From positions 2,666,001-2,730,000 of the forward strand of contig NZ_LT629750.1 of NCBI RefSeq assembly GCF_900105125.1: a stretch of DNA of 64,000 nt, written 5' to 3'. Positions 54,120-62,816 of this stretch are shown here, one piece after another (position 1 is the first letter of the stretch; every line of letters starts with the position of its first letter). The notes under the pieces were generated by a model. That model searched no databases, was not told the origin of the DNA, and worked only from the letters and a program-made list of their open reading frames with translations. The position numbers were made by a program, and so were the translations under genes. The DNA is from Bradyrhizobium canariense (GTDB lineage: Bacteria > Pseudomonadota > Alphaproteobacteria > Rhizobiales > Xanthobacteraceae).

Positions 54120-55178
54120 TCAGGCCGACGCCAACGGCCTGATACGAAGTGCGCCGCGCAGGCCAGCGGCCGTACCCAGCATAATTCCGGCCACTGCAAC
54201 GAATGACGCCAGCGCCAAGGTCGAGAGGCCGGTCAGGCCCTGCCCGACCGAGCAACCCAACGCCATCGCGCCACCCGCTCCCATCAGCACCGCGCCGCTG
54301 ATCGAGCGCAGCATGTGGCTCGGCGAGGTATAGCCCTCCCAATGGAAGCGCTGCGTTGCCAGCGCCGTCACCAGGCTTCCAGTAAATACGCCGATGACCG
54401 TCACGATGGCGAAGTTCAGCGTCAGCCCCGTCGACAGCATCATGTATTGCAGCGTATCGGCGATCGGCGCGACAAAGGTGAGCGAGGTCACCGGCGCCGG
54501 GTTGAAGTCGTCGGCGCCGAGATAGCCGGTGGCGAACCATCCCGCGGCAATCAGCAGGCCGATAATGACGCCCGCCGCGATCTGACCCCAGGCGCGCTGG
54601 AACGGCGCATGTGCAAAGGCGAAAATGATCAAGCCGGCGCTCACGACCGGGGCCACAAGCGTTCGTGCAAAAGTCTCGCTCACACCCAGCTTGGAAATGA
54701 GCGCCGGCAGCGATGTCACCGTCGCCGTCATCTGTGTCCACTGCAATATCGCGATACGCCCGGGCGCGATCAGGCCTTTCAGCGTCATCTGCGCGGCGAC
54801 ACCGAGCACGATCACCACCACAAGCGAACGCAAATTGCCGCGCCCGAGCAGCACCAGCGCGCGCGAGCCGCAGCCGTTCGACAGCACCATGCCGTAGCCG
54901 AACAGCAACCCACCGAAAAACATCAGCGGCGCTGAAAATGTCGGTTGCAGATAGATCGATTTGCCGAGATCGACGACCTGGCGGACAGCAAGAAGCTGGG
55001 TCGCGGCGATCGCAATACCCATTGCCAAGGCATAGGTTCGCACCAGCCGGCTATCCCCTTGCGCCCACCAGCCGCGCAGGCCGCTCATCATGCAGAACCC
55101 GCTGAGCAAGCCGACCGCGCCATAAATAAGGCCGATCACCAGACCGGCTAGGATAACGACGTTGGCAGCGGATGGCAT
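54120..55178 (-). CDS. YeeE/YedE family (sulfur-compound) membrane transporter
   Basis: A 352-residue polytopic inner-membrane protein with about ten hydrophobic helices. It is the two-repeat form of the YeeE/TsuA family, which imports thiosulfate in characterised members. The conserved cysteines occur in GFCMMSGLRGWW, SNGCGSRALVLLGRGN and LGCSVGQGLTGLS, as expected for a thiol-relay channel. AGGGACGAACC precedes ATG 55178. Whether it carries thiosulfate here is not known. Confidence 0.88.
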   Translation of the reverse strand: MPSAANVVILAGLVIGLIYGAVGLLSGFCMMSGLRGWWAQGDSRLVRTYALAMGIAIAATQLLAVRQVVDLGKSIYLQPTFSAPLMFFGGLLFGYGMVLSNGCGSRALVLLGRGNLRSLVVVIVLGVAAQMTLKGLIAPGRIAILQWTQMTATVTSLPALISKLGVSETFARTLVAPVVSAGLIIFAFAHAPFQRAWGQIAAGVIIGLLIAAGWFATGYLGADDFNPAPVTSLTFVAPIADTLQYMMLSTGLTLNFAIVTVIGVFTGSLVTALATQRFHWEGYTSPSHMLRSISGAVLMGAGGAMALGCSVGQGLTGLSTLALASFVAVAGIMLGTAAGLRGALRIRPLASA

Positions 55179-55209
55179 GGTTCGTCCCTGGGCTTTTGAA
55201 ACAACTCTA

Positions 55210-56235
55210 TCACGACGGCCGCAGGATGACGCGATCCCGTGACGAACCCGCGACCGCGAGAAACGCAGCCTTGGCTTCTTCCAGCGGACGGATGGCATCA
55301 GCCTTGATCGGGAACGGCTTGAGATGACCACTGGCAAAACCGGGACCGAGCTCCCTGAGCACCGCGCCGGTCGCAATCGACGAAAGTCCCAGCGTATCGA
55401 TGCCGACGTACGTATGCTGGCCGCGATAGAATTCCAGAATGTTGAATGGCACGGTCCGTTCGATGGTCGCGATCAGGATCTGACGGCCGCGCAAAGCCAG
55501 CGATTTGTGCGCCGCCTGGAAATAGGGATCGCCGACAGTGTTGAAAACGATATCGGCGCCCTTGCCTTCCGTTAGCTCGCGAACGCAGGCCGCGACATCG
55601 ACTACCGAGGCATCGATGATCTCGACGTTTGAATTGGCATGACCTTCGTAGGGTTCGCTCTTGCGCACCACGCCGATGACGCGCGCGCCGTGCCACGTTG
55701 CGATTTGAGTCGCGGCCTGACCGACCTTGCCGTTGACGCCCATGACCAGCACGGTTTCGTTGTTCCCAGGTATGCCGGCACGGCGAAGGCCCTCCATCGC
55801 GGTCACGAAGGGAACACCGATACCGGCGGCCTCCTCCCACGACAGGTTTTTCGGTTTCTCCACCACGGCATCGGCCTCGACGGCAAGATGCGTGGCGTGC
55901 GTACCGTCGCGCCGGATTCCAAGATCGCCCGATGAGCCGAATACCTCGCGCCCGACCCAGCCGGCCGGGCCATCGATCACACAGCCGGCGTAGTCGCGGC
56001 CGGATGTGCGCGGGAAAACGGCGTAAGGCATCAGGCCGGTGGCGGCCTTCACGTCGGACGGATTGACCGCCGCCGCCTTGACCTCGATCAGCACCTCGTT
56101 GGCGGCCCGTGACAACACGCGGCGCTCGACCACCGGCGCCAGCGAAGCCGGATCGTCGGCCTTCGCCAGCAGACGGACACAGCGCGCCTCGACGGCTACG
56201 GGCAAACCGTCCGATATTTTGGGGGCTGACGCCAT
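55210..56235 (-). CDS. MDR-family oxidoreductase (quinone oxidoreductase-like)
   Basis: A 341-residue medium-chain dehydrogenase/reductase. VNPSDVKAATGLMP and the nucleotide motif VMGVNGKVGQAATQIA are typical of the quinone oxidoreductase/enoyl reductase branch. The catalytic and structural zinc cysteines of alcohol dehydrogenases are absent. It uses NADPH to reduce quinones, enones or enoyl-thioesters. The ATG at 56235 is chosen (TCTGGA upstream); several in-frame ATGs lie before it. Divergent from paaI. Confidence 0.85.
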   Translation of the reverse strand: MASAPKISDGLPVAVEARCVRLLAKADDPASLAPVVERRVLSRAANEVLIEVKAAAVNPSDVKAATGLMPYAVFPRTSGRDYAGCVIDGPAGWVGREVFGSSGDLGIRRDGTHATHLAVEADAVVEKPKNLSWEEAAGIGVPFVTAMEGLRRAGIPGNNETVLVMGVNGKVGQAATQIATWHGARVIGVVRKSEPYEGHANSNVEIIDASVVDVAACVRELTEGKGADIVFNTVGDPYFQAAHKSLALRGRQILIATIERTVPFNILEFYRGQHTYVGIDTLGLSSIATGAVLRELGPGFASGHLKPFPIKADAIRPLEEAKAAFLAVAGSSRDRVILRPS

Positions 56236-56315
56236 GGACATTCCAGACTTTTCGAACGCGATTTGACGCCCATTGGGATCGTTGACACCATGGTCGCTTC
56301 GCATCATGACTAGCT

Positions 56316-56332
56316 GACTAATCGCTTAGTTC
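56316..56332. promoter_or_regulatory. Inverted repeat between MDR and paaI genes
   Basis: ACTAA (56317-56321) and TTAGT (56326-56330) flank TCGC, inside GACTAATCGCTTAGTTC. It sits in the 217-base divergent gap and has the shape of a TetR-type operator. Confidence 0.4.
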
Positions 56333-56452
56333 AAGAGGCTTGTTCCAACAAGCCCGTGGCTTACGGACCTGAAAGCACCCGTCCTGGTGGCTTCGGCAGG
56401 GCCAACTCAGGGAGAACGTCTTGGATCCGTCTGGAACTGCGGGGAGACCGCT

Positions 56453-56908
56453 GTGAACGTCAAGGCCACGCTGTCGCCAGATGACCTCGCACGCGCCTGT
56501 GCCGACGCGATGTGGAAGGAAGACGACGCCAGCCAAGGCCTCGGCATGGAGATCCTCGAGATCAAGCCGGGCCAGGCGACGCTGGCGATGACCGTCCAGC
56601 CGCACATGGTCAACGGCCAGCGGATCGCCCATGGCGGTTTCATCTTTACGCTGGCGGATTCGGCGTTCGCTTTTGCCTGTAACACCCATAATGACCGCGT
56701 CGTCGCGGCCCAGGGCAACATCACCTTCATCCGGCCGGGCAAGCTCGGCGACCGGCTGGTCGCAACGGCGAAGGAAATTTCCCGCAGCGGGCGGTCCGGC
56801 ATCTATGATGTGCGCGTCACCGTTGATGATACCGTGATCGCAGAATTTCGCGGCCATTCCCGCGCCATCAGCGGGACATGGCTGCCGGCAGAGACCGACA
56901 CCAACTAA
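56453..56908 (+). CDS. paaI: Phenylacetate pathway hotdog thioesterase
   Basis: A 151-residue hotdog-fold acyl-CoA thioesterase. The signature IAHGGFIFTLADSAFAFACN, with active-site Gly/Asp, and AQGNITFIRPGKLGDRL match PaaI. PaaI hydrolyses CoA esters that stall in the phenylacetate pathway, releasing CoA. The start is GTG at 56453 with GGGGAG 6 bases before it; conserved sequence begins right after. It is 22 bases upstream of paaK and likely in one operon with it. Confidence 0.92.
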   Translation: MNVKATLSPDDLARACADAMWKEDDASQGLGMEILEIKPGQATLAMTVQPHMVNGQRIAHGGFIFTLADSAFAFACNTHNDRVVAAQGNITFIRPGKLGDRLVATAKEISRSGRSGIYDVRVTVDDTVIAEFRGHSRAISGTWLPAETDTN

Positions 56909-56930
56909 AATTTGATTTCAGGGAAACGCG

Positions 56931-58253
56931 ATGGCTTCGACCAACCAGGGAAGCGGTTACAACGCCGAAATGGATGAGACCGAGCGCGCCTCCCGCGACG
57001 AGATCATGGCGTTGCAAACAAAACGCCTCGCTTGGTCGCTGGCGCACGCCTATGCCAACGTCGCGCACTACAAAAACGCCTTCGACAAGGCCGGCGTGCA
57101 TCCATCCGACTTCAAGCAGCTCGCGGATCTCGCCAAATTTCCGTTCACGGTGAAGACCGACCTGCGCGACAATTACCCGTTCAACATGTTCGCGGTGCCG
57201 CGCGAGAAGCTGGTCCGCGTCCACGCCTCATCCGGCACGACAGGCAAACCGATCGTGGTCGGATATACCAGGGCCGATATCGATATGTGGTCGGACATGA
57301 TGGCCCGCTCGATCCGCGCCGCTGGCGGCCGCACCGGCATGATCATGCACAACGCCTATGGCTATGGCCTGTTCACCGGCGGCCTTGGCGCGCATTACGG
57401 CGCGGAGCGGCTGGGCTGCACGGTGGTGCCGGTTTCCGGCGGCATGACCGAGCGGCAGGTGCAACTCATCAACGACTTCAAGCCCGACATCATCACGGTG
57501 ACGCCGAGCTACATGCTGGCGATCCTGGACGAGTTCAAGAAACAGGGTCTCGACCCGCGCAAATCGTCACTGAAGTTCGGCATTTTCGGCGCCGAGCCCT
57601 GGACCAACGCGATGCGCGCCGAGATCGAGGCGGCGTTCGACATGGACGCCACCGATATTTACGGATTGTCGGAAGTGATCGGCCCCGGCGTCGCGCAGGA
57701 ATGCGTGGAGACCAAGGACGGCCTGCACGTCTGGGAAGACCACTTCTATCCGGAGGTGATCGATCCCGAGACCGGCCAAGTGCTGCCCGACGGCGAAAAG
57801 GGCGAGCTGGTTTTTACCTCGCTGACCAAGGAAGCGTTTCCGATCATCCGCTATCGCACCCGCGATCTGACGCGGTTGTTGCCAGGCACCGCGCGGCCGG
57901 GCATGCGGCGCATGGAAAAGGTCACCGGGCGTTCCGACGACATGATCATCCTGCGCGGCGTCAATGTGTTCCCGACCCAGATCGAGGAGGTATTGCTCGC
58001 CACCGACTGGTGCGGCGGCCACTTCATCATCGAGCTGACGCGCGAAGGCCGCATGGACGAGATGACGGTGCTGGCGGAAGCGCGGCCGGAAAGCTGGGAC
58101 GGCAGCGGCTTGACCGCTCATGCCGAGAAGGTTTCGACCTTTATCAAGAACACCATCGGCATCAGCACGCAGATCAGGGTGGTTGCGCCGGAAACGCTGG
58201 AGCGTTCGCTGGGCAAGGCCAGGCGGGTGTTCGACAAGCGGCCGAAGGGATAA
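56931..58253 (+). CDS. paaK: Phenylacetate--CoA ligase
   Basis: A 440-residue AMP-forming ligase that makes phenylacetyl-CoA, the entry step of the paa pathway. The P-loop motif HASSGTTGKPIVVGYT, the adenylate-binding YGLSEVIGPGVAQEC, RYRTRDLT, and the C-terminal RRVFDKRP fit PaaK rather than fatty-acid ligases. The length matches. CAGGGAAAC precedes the ATG. It follows paaI and precedes the amidase on the same strand. Confidence 0.95.
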   Translation: MASTNQGSGYNAEMDETERASRDEIMALQTKRLAWSLAHAYANVAHYKNAFDKAGVHPSDFKQLADLAKFPFTVKTDLRDNYPFNMFAVPREKLVRVHASSGTTGKPIVVGYTRADIDMWSDMMARSIRAAGGRTGMIMHNAYGYGLFTGGLGAHYGAERLGCTVVPVSGGMTERQVQLINDFKPDIITVTPSYMLAILDEFKKQGLDPRKSSLKFGIFGAEPWTNAMRAEIEAAFDMDATDIYGLSEVIGPGVAQECVETKDGLHVWEDHFYPEVIDPETGQVLPDGEKGELVFTSLTKEAFPIIRYRTRDLTRLLPGTARPGMRRMEKVTGRSDDMIILRGVNVFPTQIEEVLLATDWCGGHFIIELTREGRMDEMTVLAEARPESWDGSGLTAHAEKVSTFIKNTIGISTQIRVVAPETLERSLGKARRVFDKRPKG

Positions 58254-58284
58254 ATATCAGGCCACTCCAAATCGGGAGGCGTCC

Positions 58285-58378
58285 ATGACCACAAGTCTCT
58301 CTCGCGCCGCGATGTCCTGATATCGTCAAAGGCCGTCGCCGGTGCGGCACTTCGTTCTCTCGGAAAGTGAGTTCAGCA
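58285..58378 (+). pseudogene. Broken Tat signal peptide coding region of the amidase gene
   Basis: GGGAGG (58274-58279) and ATG 58285 form an excellent start, but that frame stops after 11 codons at 58320. In the -1 frame from about 58292 the sequence encodes SLSRRDVLISSKAVAGAALR, a Tat signal. A further -1 shift near 58366-58367 joins the frame of the amidase, giving the cleavage-like SSAMA. Two missing single bases (one near ATGACC-ACAAG, one near GGAAAG-TGAG) explain the break. Confidence 0.75.
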
Positions 58379-59809
58379 ATGGCCGATTCCAGTTCTCCTA
58401 CCGCGGCCGAGATCGTCGCTTCCATCCGCAGCAAAAAGACGACTGCCGTCAGCGCCGTGCGGGCGGCGCTCGAACGCGCGGAGCAACTTAAAGACCTCAA
58501 CGCATTCATTATCCTGAACAGGGATGGGGCGCTGGCGGCAGCGGCTCAGGTCGATGAGGGCAAGAAGACCGGCCCCCTCGCCGGTCTGCCCGTTGTCGTC
58601 AAGGACAACATCAATACCGATGACATGCCGACGTCGGGCGGCACCCCGGCGCTGCAGAACGCGCGACCGACAGGGAATGCGCCGTCGCTGCAGAAATTGC
58701 TGGACGCCGGCGCCATCATCATCGGCAAAACCAACATGCATGAGCTCGCGTTCGGGATAACCAGCACCAATCTCTCGTCATTCGCAGGGCCCGTGAGAAA
58801 TCCCTATGACAAGACCCGGATTCCCGGTGGCTCATCAGGTGGAACGTCAGCGGCGATCGCTGCGCGCATCACTACTTGCGGGCTGGGATCCGATACTGGC
58901 GGTTCGACCCGCGTACCGGCGGCGCTGACCGGTACCGTCGGGCTGCGACCGTCGGTCGGCAACGGTGGCGCGCAACGGCGCTACCACGATGCCAACATGG
59001 TGGTTCCGATCAGTCATACCCGCGACACCGTTGGGCCGATGGGCCGCACGGTCGCGGATGTGGCGTTACTCGACTCCGTCATTACCGGCACTCCGATGGC
59101 CGAAGCGGAGCCACTGCGCGGCAAGCGGCTTGGCATTCCCGCCGCGTTCTGGAGCGGGCTTGATCGCGATGTAGAAGCCGTCGCCAGGGCTGCGCGCGCG
59201 AAACTCAGGGATGCCGGGGTCGTTCTGGTCGATGCCGATATCGCCGGACTGTTCGAACAGAATGCCAAGGTCTCGTTCCCGGTCGCACTGCATGAACCGA
59301 TCGACGATATCGCCGCCTATCTCAAGGCTTCCGGCATCGAGGGCATCACGCTGGCCGACATTGCCGCTAAGATCGCCAGCCCCGACGTCAAGGGCGCATT
59401 CGGCGCCATCACCGCCGATGCCTTCGGCGCCGCCTACCAGGATGCCATCACGGTACAGCGGCCGGCGCTGCAGAAGATGTACGAGACGTATTTCCACGAC
59501 AACAATCTGGACGGCATCCTGTTTCCGACCACGGTTGCTCCGGCCCCGGCGATCCACACGGAGAAAGGATCGGGCGAAATGTCGATCAATGGCGATGAGC
59601 CGGTGCCAACGTTCGACACCATGATCCGCAACACCGACCCTGGCAGCAATGCCGGCATTCCCGGCCTGTCGTTATTCGCAGGCATGACGCCGGGCGGCCT
59701 GCCGGTCGGACTCGAGATCGATGGTCCCGTCGGCAGCGATACGAAGCTGCTGGCGCTCGGGCTTTCCATCGAGGGCATCCTGGGCTCGGCGCCACCGCCG
59801 AAGATCTAG
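58379..59809 (+). CDS. Amidase (amidase-signature family, mandelamide/indoleacetamide hydrolase-like)
   Basis: A 476-residue amidase-signature enzyme. Lys of the triad is in LPVVVKDNINTDD, the cis-Ser in IPGGSSGGTSAAIAA, and the nucleophile Ser in GSDTGGSTRVPAAL. The C-terminal LFAGMTPGGLPVGLEIDG is canonical. Aryl-acetamide hydrolases fall in this group; next to paaK it could release phenylacetate from phenylacetamide, which is inference. ATG 58379 is the first start in the long frame with family sequence; GTG 58367 is also possible. The ancestral start seems to be ATG 58285 with a Tat signal, now out of frame, so the product may stay in the cytoplasm. Confidence 0.8.
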   Translation: MADSSSPTAAEIVASIRSKKTTAVSAVRAALERAEQLKDLNAFIILNRDGALAAAAQVDEGKKTGPLAGLPVVVKDNINTDDMPTSGGTPALQNARPTGNAPSLQKLLDAGAIIIGKTNMHELAFGITSTNLSSFAGPVRNPYDKTRIPGGSSGGTSAAIAARITTCGLGSDTGGSTRVPAALTGTVGLRPSVGNGGAQRRYHDANMVVPISHTRDTVGPMGRTVADVALLDSVITGTPMAEAEPLRGKRLGIPAAFWSGLDRDVEAVARAARAKLRDAGVVLVDADIAGLFEQNAKVSFPVALHEPIDDIAAYLKASGIEGITLADIAAKIASPDVKGAFGAITADAFGAAYQDAITVQRPALQKMYETYFHDNNLDGILFPTTVAPAPAIHTEKGSGEMSINGDEPVPTFDTMIRNTDPGSNAGIPGLSLFAGMTPGGLPVGLEIDGPVGSDTKLLALGLSIEGILGSAPPPKI

Positions 59810-59824
59810 ATCGCGCCCGCCCAC

Positions 59825-60904
59825 CTAGACATGGTCGTAATCCACCACGACCTTTTCCGACACCGGCCGCGCCTGGCAGGTGAGAATGAATCCCGCCTCG
59901 AGCTCCCACGGCTCGAGCGAATAGTTCACCTCCATCTCGGCATCGCCCTCGACGAGCTTGGCGCGGCAGGTCGAGCACATGCCGCCCTTGCAGGCGAATG
60001 GCAGATCCATGCCGGCGCGCAAGGCGGCATCGAGAATGGACTCCCCTTCCGCGACCGGCACCTCGCGGCGCTTGCCGTCAATGACGAGCGAGGCCACTGC
60101 CTTTGGCGGCGCGCTTATCGGTACGATGGCTTTGGCGCGCGGCTTGCCGCCTAAGCCGGAAACAAAGCGCTCGACATGAATACGGTCTTCCGAAATGTCG
60201 ATGTCGCGGCAGGTCGTCTCGATGTCCTCGCTCATGCCGGTCGGGCCGCAAATAAAGACATGATCGACGCTCGACGCCGGGACCAGCGAGCGCAACAGCA
60301 CCCTCACCTTCTCGCCATCGAGCCTGCCATGCAAGATCGGGATATCCTGTTCTTCGCCTGAAATGACGTGGAATACCGACAGTCGCTGCATGAAGCGGTC
60401 TTTCAGTTCCTCCAGCGCTTCACGAAACAGCATGCCACCGGTCGAACGATTGCCATAGAACAGAAAGAACCGGCTATCGGGTTCGCGCGCCAGCACACCT
60501 TTGACGATCGACAGGATCGGCGTGATGCCGGAGCCCGCGGCAAAGCCGACATAGACCCGCGCCTCGCCGGGCGCGGGCGCGACGCCGAAACGGCCGGTCG
60601 GCGTCATCACGTCCAGTTCGTCGCCGGCTTTCAACTCGTCGGCAGCCCAGCTCGAAAACGCGCCGCCATCGACCTTCTTCACCGCGATGCGCAGCTCGCC
60701 GTCGTCGGGCCCGGAGCAGATCGAATAGGAGCGGCGGACTTCCTCGCCGTCCATGGTCATGCGCAAGGTCAGGTACTGCCCGGGCGCGAAGCTGTAATCG
60801 TCCGCCAGCTCTTGGGGAATCGTAAACGTCAGCGATACCGCATCGGGCGCCTCACGGCGCAGATCGTTGACCGCCAGACGATGGAAACGTGGTGCATAGG
60901 ACAT
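59825..60904 (-). CDS. paaE: Phenylacetyl-CoA 1,2-epoxidase reductase subunit
   Basis: A 359-residue reductase passing electrons from NADPH to the PaaABC oxygenase. The N-terminal FAD domain has RSYSICSGPDDGE, the NAD(P) domain has FAAGSGITPILSIVKGVL and FICGPTGMSED, and the C-terminal plant-type 2Fe-2S domain has CKGGMCSTC plus a last Cys in FILTCQA. The order FAD-NAD-2Fe2S is typical of PaaE. It is convergent with the amidase gene (15-base gap). The 137-base gap to paaD contains a family B element. Confidence 0.95.
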   Translation of the reverse strand: MSYAPRFHRLAVNDLRREAPDAVSLTFTIPQELADDYSFAPGQYLTLRMTMDGEEVRRSYSICSGPDDGELRIAVKKVDGGAFSSWAADELKAGDELDVMTPTGRFGVAPAPGEARVYVGFAAGSGITPILSIVKGVLAREPDSRFFLFYGNRSTGGMLFREALEELKDRFMQRLSVFHVISGEEQDIPILHGRLDGEKVRVLLRSLVPASSVDHVFICGPTGMSEDIETTCRDIDISEDRIHVERFVSGLGGKPRAKAIVPISAPPKAVASLVIDGKRREVPVAEGESILDAALRAGMDLPFACKGGMCSTCRAKLVEGDAEMEVNYSLEPWELEAGFILTCQARPVSEKVVVDYDHV

Positions 60905-60938
60905 CGAAAGTTTTGTTCTCTACTTTAACTTCACTTCC

Positions 60939-61024
60939 CGTCATTGCGAGGAGCGAAGCGACGAAGCAATCCACTCTTACTTTGTTTTGCGGCTCTGGAT
61001 TGCTTCGCTTCGCTCGCAATGACG
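60939..61024. repeat. Extragenic palindromic element, family B, within the paa operon
   Basis: CGTCATTGCGAGGAGCGAAG and CTTCGCTCGCAATGACG arms with inner GCAATCCA/TGGATTGC. It lies between paaD and paaE in the direction of transcription. Confidence 0.85.
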
Positions 61025-61041
61025 GGATGGAGCGACTGATC

Positions 61042-61545
61042 TCAATGGCACTTAAAGTAATCGAACGGCTCGCGGCAGCTCTTGCAGCGCCACAGCGCCT
61101 TGCAGGAGGTCGAGCCGAATTCGGAGAGCACTTCGGTATCCCCAGAGCCGCATTGCGGACACGCCACCTGCTGTTCGCCGAACAGGGCGCGGCGCCCGCT
61201 TCCAGCCTGCGGCGGCGCGATGCCATAGTCGTGGAGCTTGCGGCGGCCGTCGTCGCTCATCCAGTCCGTGGTCCAGGCCGGCGACAGCACGGTGCGAATT
61301 TTCGGCTGGCGAAACCCTTCGCGCTCCAGCGCCAGTTCGATTTCGAGCGCAATCATGTTCATCGCCGGGCAGCCGGAATAGGTCGGCGTGATCGCGACCT
61401 CGACGTGACCATCGCTCACCGCGACGTCGCGGAGCACGCCGAGATCGGCGATGGTGAGAACCGGAATCTCGGGATCGACGACTTGCGCCGCAGTGTCCCA
61501 TGCGCGCTGCCGCAATTCGCTATCGCTGAGTGTCGTGGTCACCAT
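61042..61545 (-). CDS. paaD: Phenylacetate pathway Fe-S/assembly protein PaaD
   Basis: A 167-residue protein with an N-terminal MIP18/DUF59 domain (VVDPEIPVLTIADLGVLRDV, YSGCPAMNMI) and a C-terminal zinc ribbon: CPQCGS ... CKALWRCKSC. PaaD is needed for epoxidase activity, probably in cluster assembly of PaaE or in maturation. ATG 61545 overlaps the end of paaC by 7 bases. Upstream in-frame codons are antisense-like and not conserved. Confidence 0.93.
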   Translation of the reverse strand: MVTTTLSDSELRQRAWDTAAQVVDPEIPVLTIADLGVLRDVAVSDGHVEVAITPTYSGCPAMNMIALEIELALEREGFRQPKIRTVLSPAWTTDWMSDDGRRKLHDYGIAPPQAGSGRRALFGEQQVACPQCGSGDTEVLSEFGSTSCKALWRCKSCREPFDYFKCH

Positions 61546-62315
61546 GTGGCACCCGGAAACGTGCGCTGCATCGATTGAAGTTCGCTGAGCAGATGACCGA
61601 GATGCTCGCTGTGCCGGCCATCGCGGCCGCCCTGCTGCATCCAGTCGCTTTTGGGCAAAACAAGTGTCGCTTCGCTTACGATTTCGGAAACGGTCTTGAG
61701 CCACTGCGGACGCAACGCCGCAGGATCGATCGCAATGCCGGCATCGATCAGGCCGCGTTCGCTGCCGTCGACATGGAACATCTCGCCGGTGTAAGCCCAG
61801 AGAAGGTCGATCGCCGTTTGCGCACGACGATGGCTTTCCTCGGTGCCGTCACCAAGGCGGACGATCCATTCCGACGAATGCCTTAGATGATAGGCGCTTT
61901 CCTTTTCGGATTTGGCGGCGATCGCTGCGAGTGTCGGGTCGCTCGACTTCATCATCGCGCGCCAGTAGAGATCGGCGAAAGCGGCATAGAAGAACTGTCG
62001 CACCATGGTCTGCGCGAAATCGCCGTTCGGCTGTTCCACCAGCAGCAGGTTGCGGTACTGCCTGACGTCACGGAGGTAAGCGAATTTGTCCTCGTCGTTA
62101 CCGTTGCCTTCGACCTTTGCGGCATAACCGTAGAGCTCGCGCGCCTGGCCGAGCAGATCGAGACCCATATTGGCAAGTGCCATGTCCTCTTCCAGCATCG
62201 GCGCGTGACCGCACCATTCCGACAGCCGATGCCCCAGAATCAGCGCATCGTCGGCGCGACGCAGCGTGTACAGCACCAGTGGGGTTTCGGTGACGGCAAT
62301 GGACGCGACAGCCAT
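61539..62315 (-). CDS. paaC: Phenylacetyl-CoA 1,2-epoxidase structural subunit
   Basis: A 258-residue helical protein homologous to the catalytic subunit but without full metal ligands. RLSEWCGHAPMLEEDMALAN, LLGQARELYGYA and SEWIVRLGDGTEESHRR match PaaC. PaaC pairs with PaaA in the oxygenase. ATG 62315 is preferred. The open frame extends into the repeat upstream, but this would add residues encoded by the palindrome. TTGGAAAAC is before the ATG. Confidence 0.94.
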   Translation of the reverse strand: MAVASIAVTETPLVLYTLRRADDALILGHRLSEWCGHAPMLEEDMALANMGLDLLGQARELYGYAAKVEGNGNDEDKFAYLRDVRQYRNLLLVEQPNGDFAQTMVRQFFYAAFADLYWRAMMKSSDPTLAAIAAKSEKESAYHLRHSSEWIVRLGDGTEESHRRAQTAIDLLWAYTGEMFHVDGSERGLIDAGIAIDPAALRPQWLKTVSEIVSEATLVLPKSDWMQQGGRDGRHSEHLGHLLSELQSMQRTFPGATW

Positions 62316-62348
62316 GTTTTCCAACTTGCCTAAGCTAACAATATCGTT

Positions 62349-62466
62349 GTCATTGCGAGGAGCGAAGCGACGAAGCAATCCAGCCTTTGCTTTGAGGCCC
62401 TATGGATTGCTTCGCGGAGCCTGTCATCGGGCGCGCATTCGCGCGACCCGTTGGCTCGCAATGACG
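62349..62466. repeat. Extragenic palindromic element, family B, within the paa operon
   Basis: The left arm is the short subtype (GTCATTGCGAGGAGCGAAGC) and the right arm the long subtype (GCGGAGCCTGTCATCGGGCG ... GTTGGCTCGCAATGACGG). Inner arms CAATCC/GGATTG. It lies in the 191-base paaB-paaC gap. Confidence 0.85.
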
Positions 62467-62506
62467 GTTTCCGTGCTGTGAACCGGCCTCACCATGAGGA
62501 AGAAAA

Positions 62507-62794
62507 TCACATATGTCCGACTTCGTCCGGCACGTCATAGAAAGTCGGATGGCGATAGATCTTGGATTCCGCCGGTTCGAACATCATGCCCTTCTCGGAC
62601 GGATCAGACGCGGTGATCGCATTCGACGGCACCACCCAGATCGACAGCCCCTCGCCGCGCCGCGTGTAGATATCGCGAGCGGCCTGTAGCGCCAGCGTCG
62701 CATCGGTCGCATGCAGCGAGCCGACATGCTTATGCGCAAGGCCGTTGCGGCTGCGAATAAAGACTTCCCAGAGCGGACTGTTCGGTGTGGCCAT
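62507..62794 (-). CDS. paaB: Phenylacetyl-CoA 1,2-epoxidase small subunit
   Basis: A 95-residue protein with the PaaB block LWEVFIRSRNGLAHKHVGSL and IWVVPSNAIT. PaaB bridges PaaA-PaaC heterodimers in the epoxidase. GGGAGG sits just before two ATGs; the second (62794) has the better 5-base spacing. It is 22 bases downstream of paaA. Confidence 0.95.
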   Translation of the reverse strand: MATPNSPLWEVFIRSRNGLAHKHVGSLHATDATLALQAARDIYTRRGEGLSIWVVPSNAITASDPSEKGMMFEPAESKIYRHPTFYDVPDEVGHM

Positions 62795-62816
62795 CATGAC
62801 CTCCCTTGAGTTCAGC

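Noticed and set aside
58285..58378. Programmed frameshifting to produce the Tat-amidase
   Set aside because: Two separate -1 shifts would be needed and no slippery heptamer or downstream structure is visible. Deletion or sequencing error is simpler.
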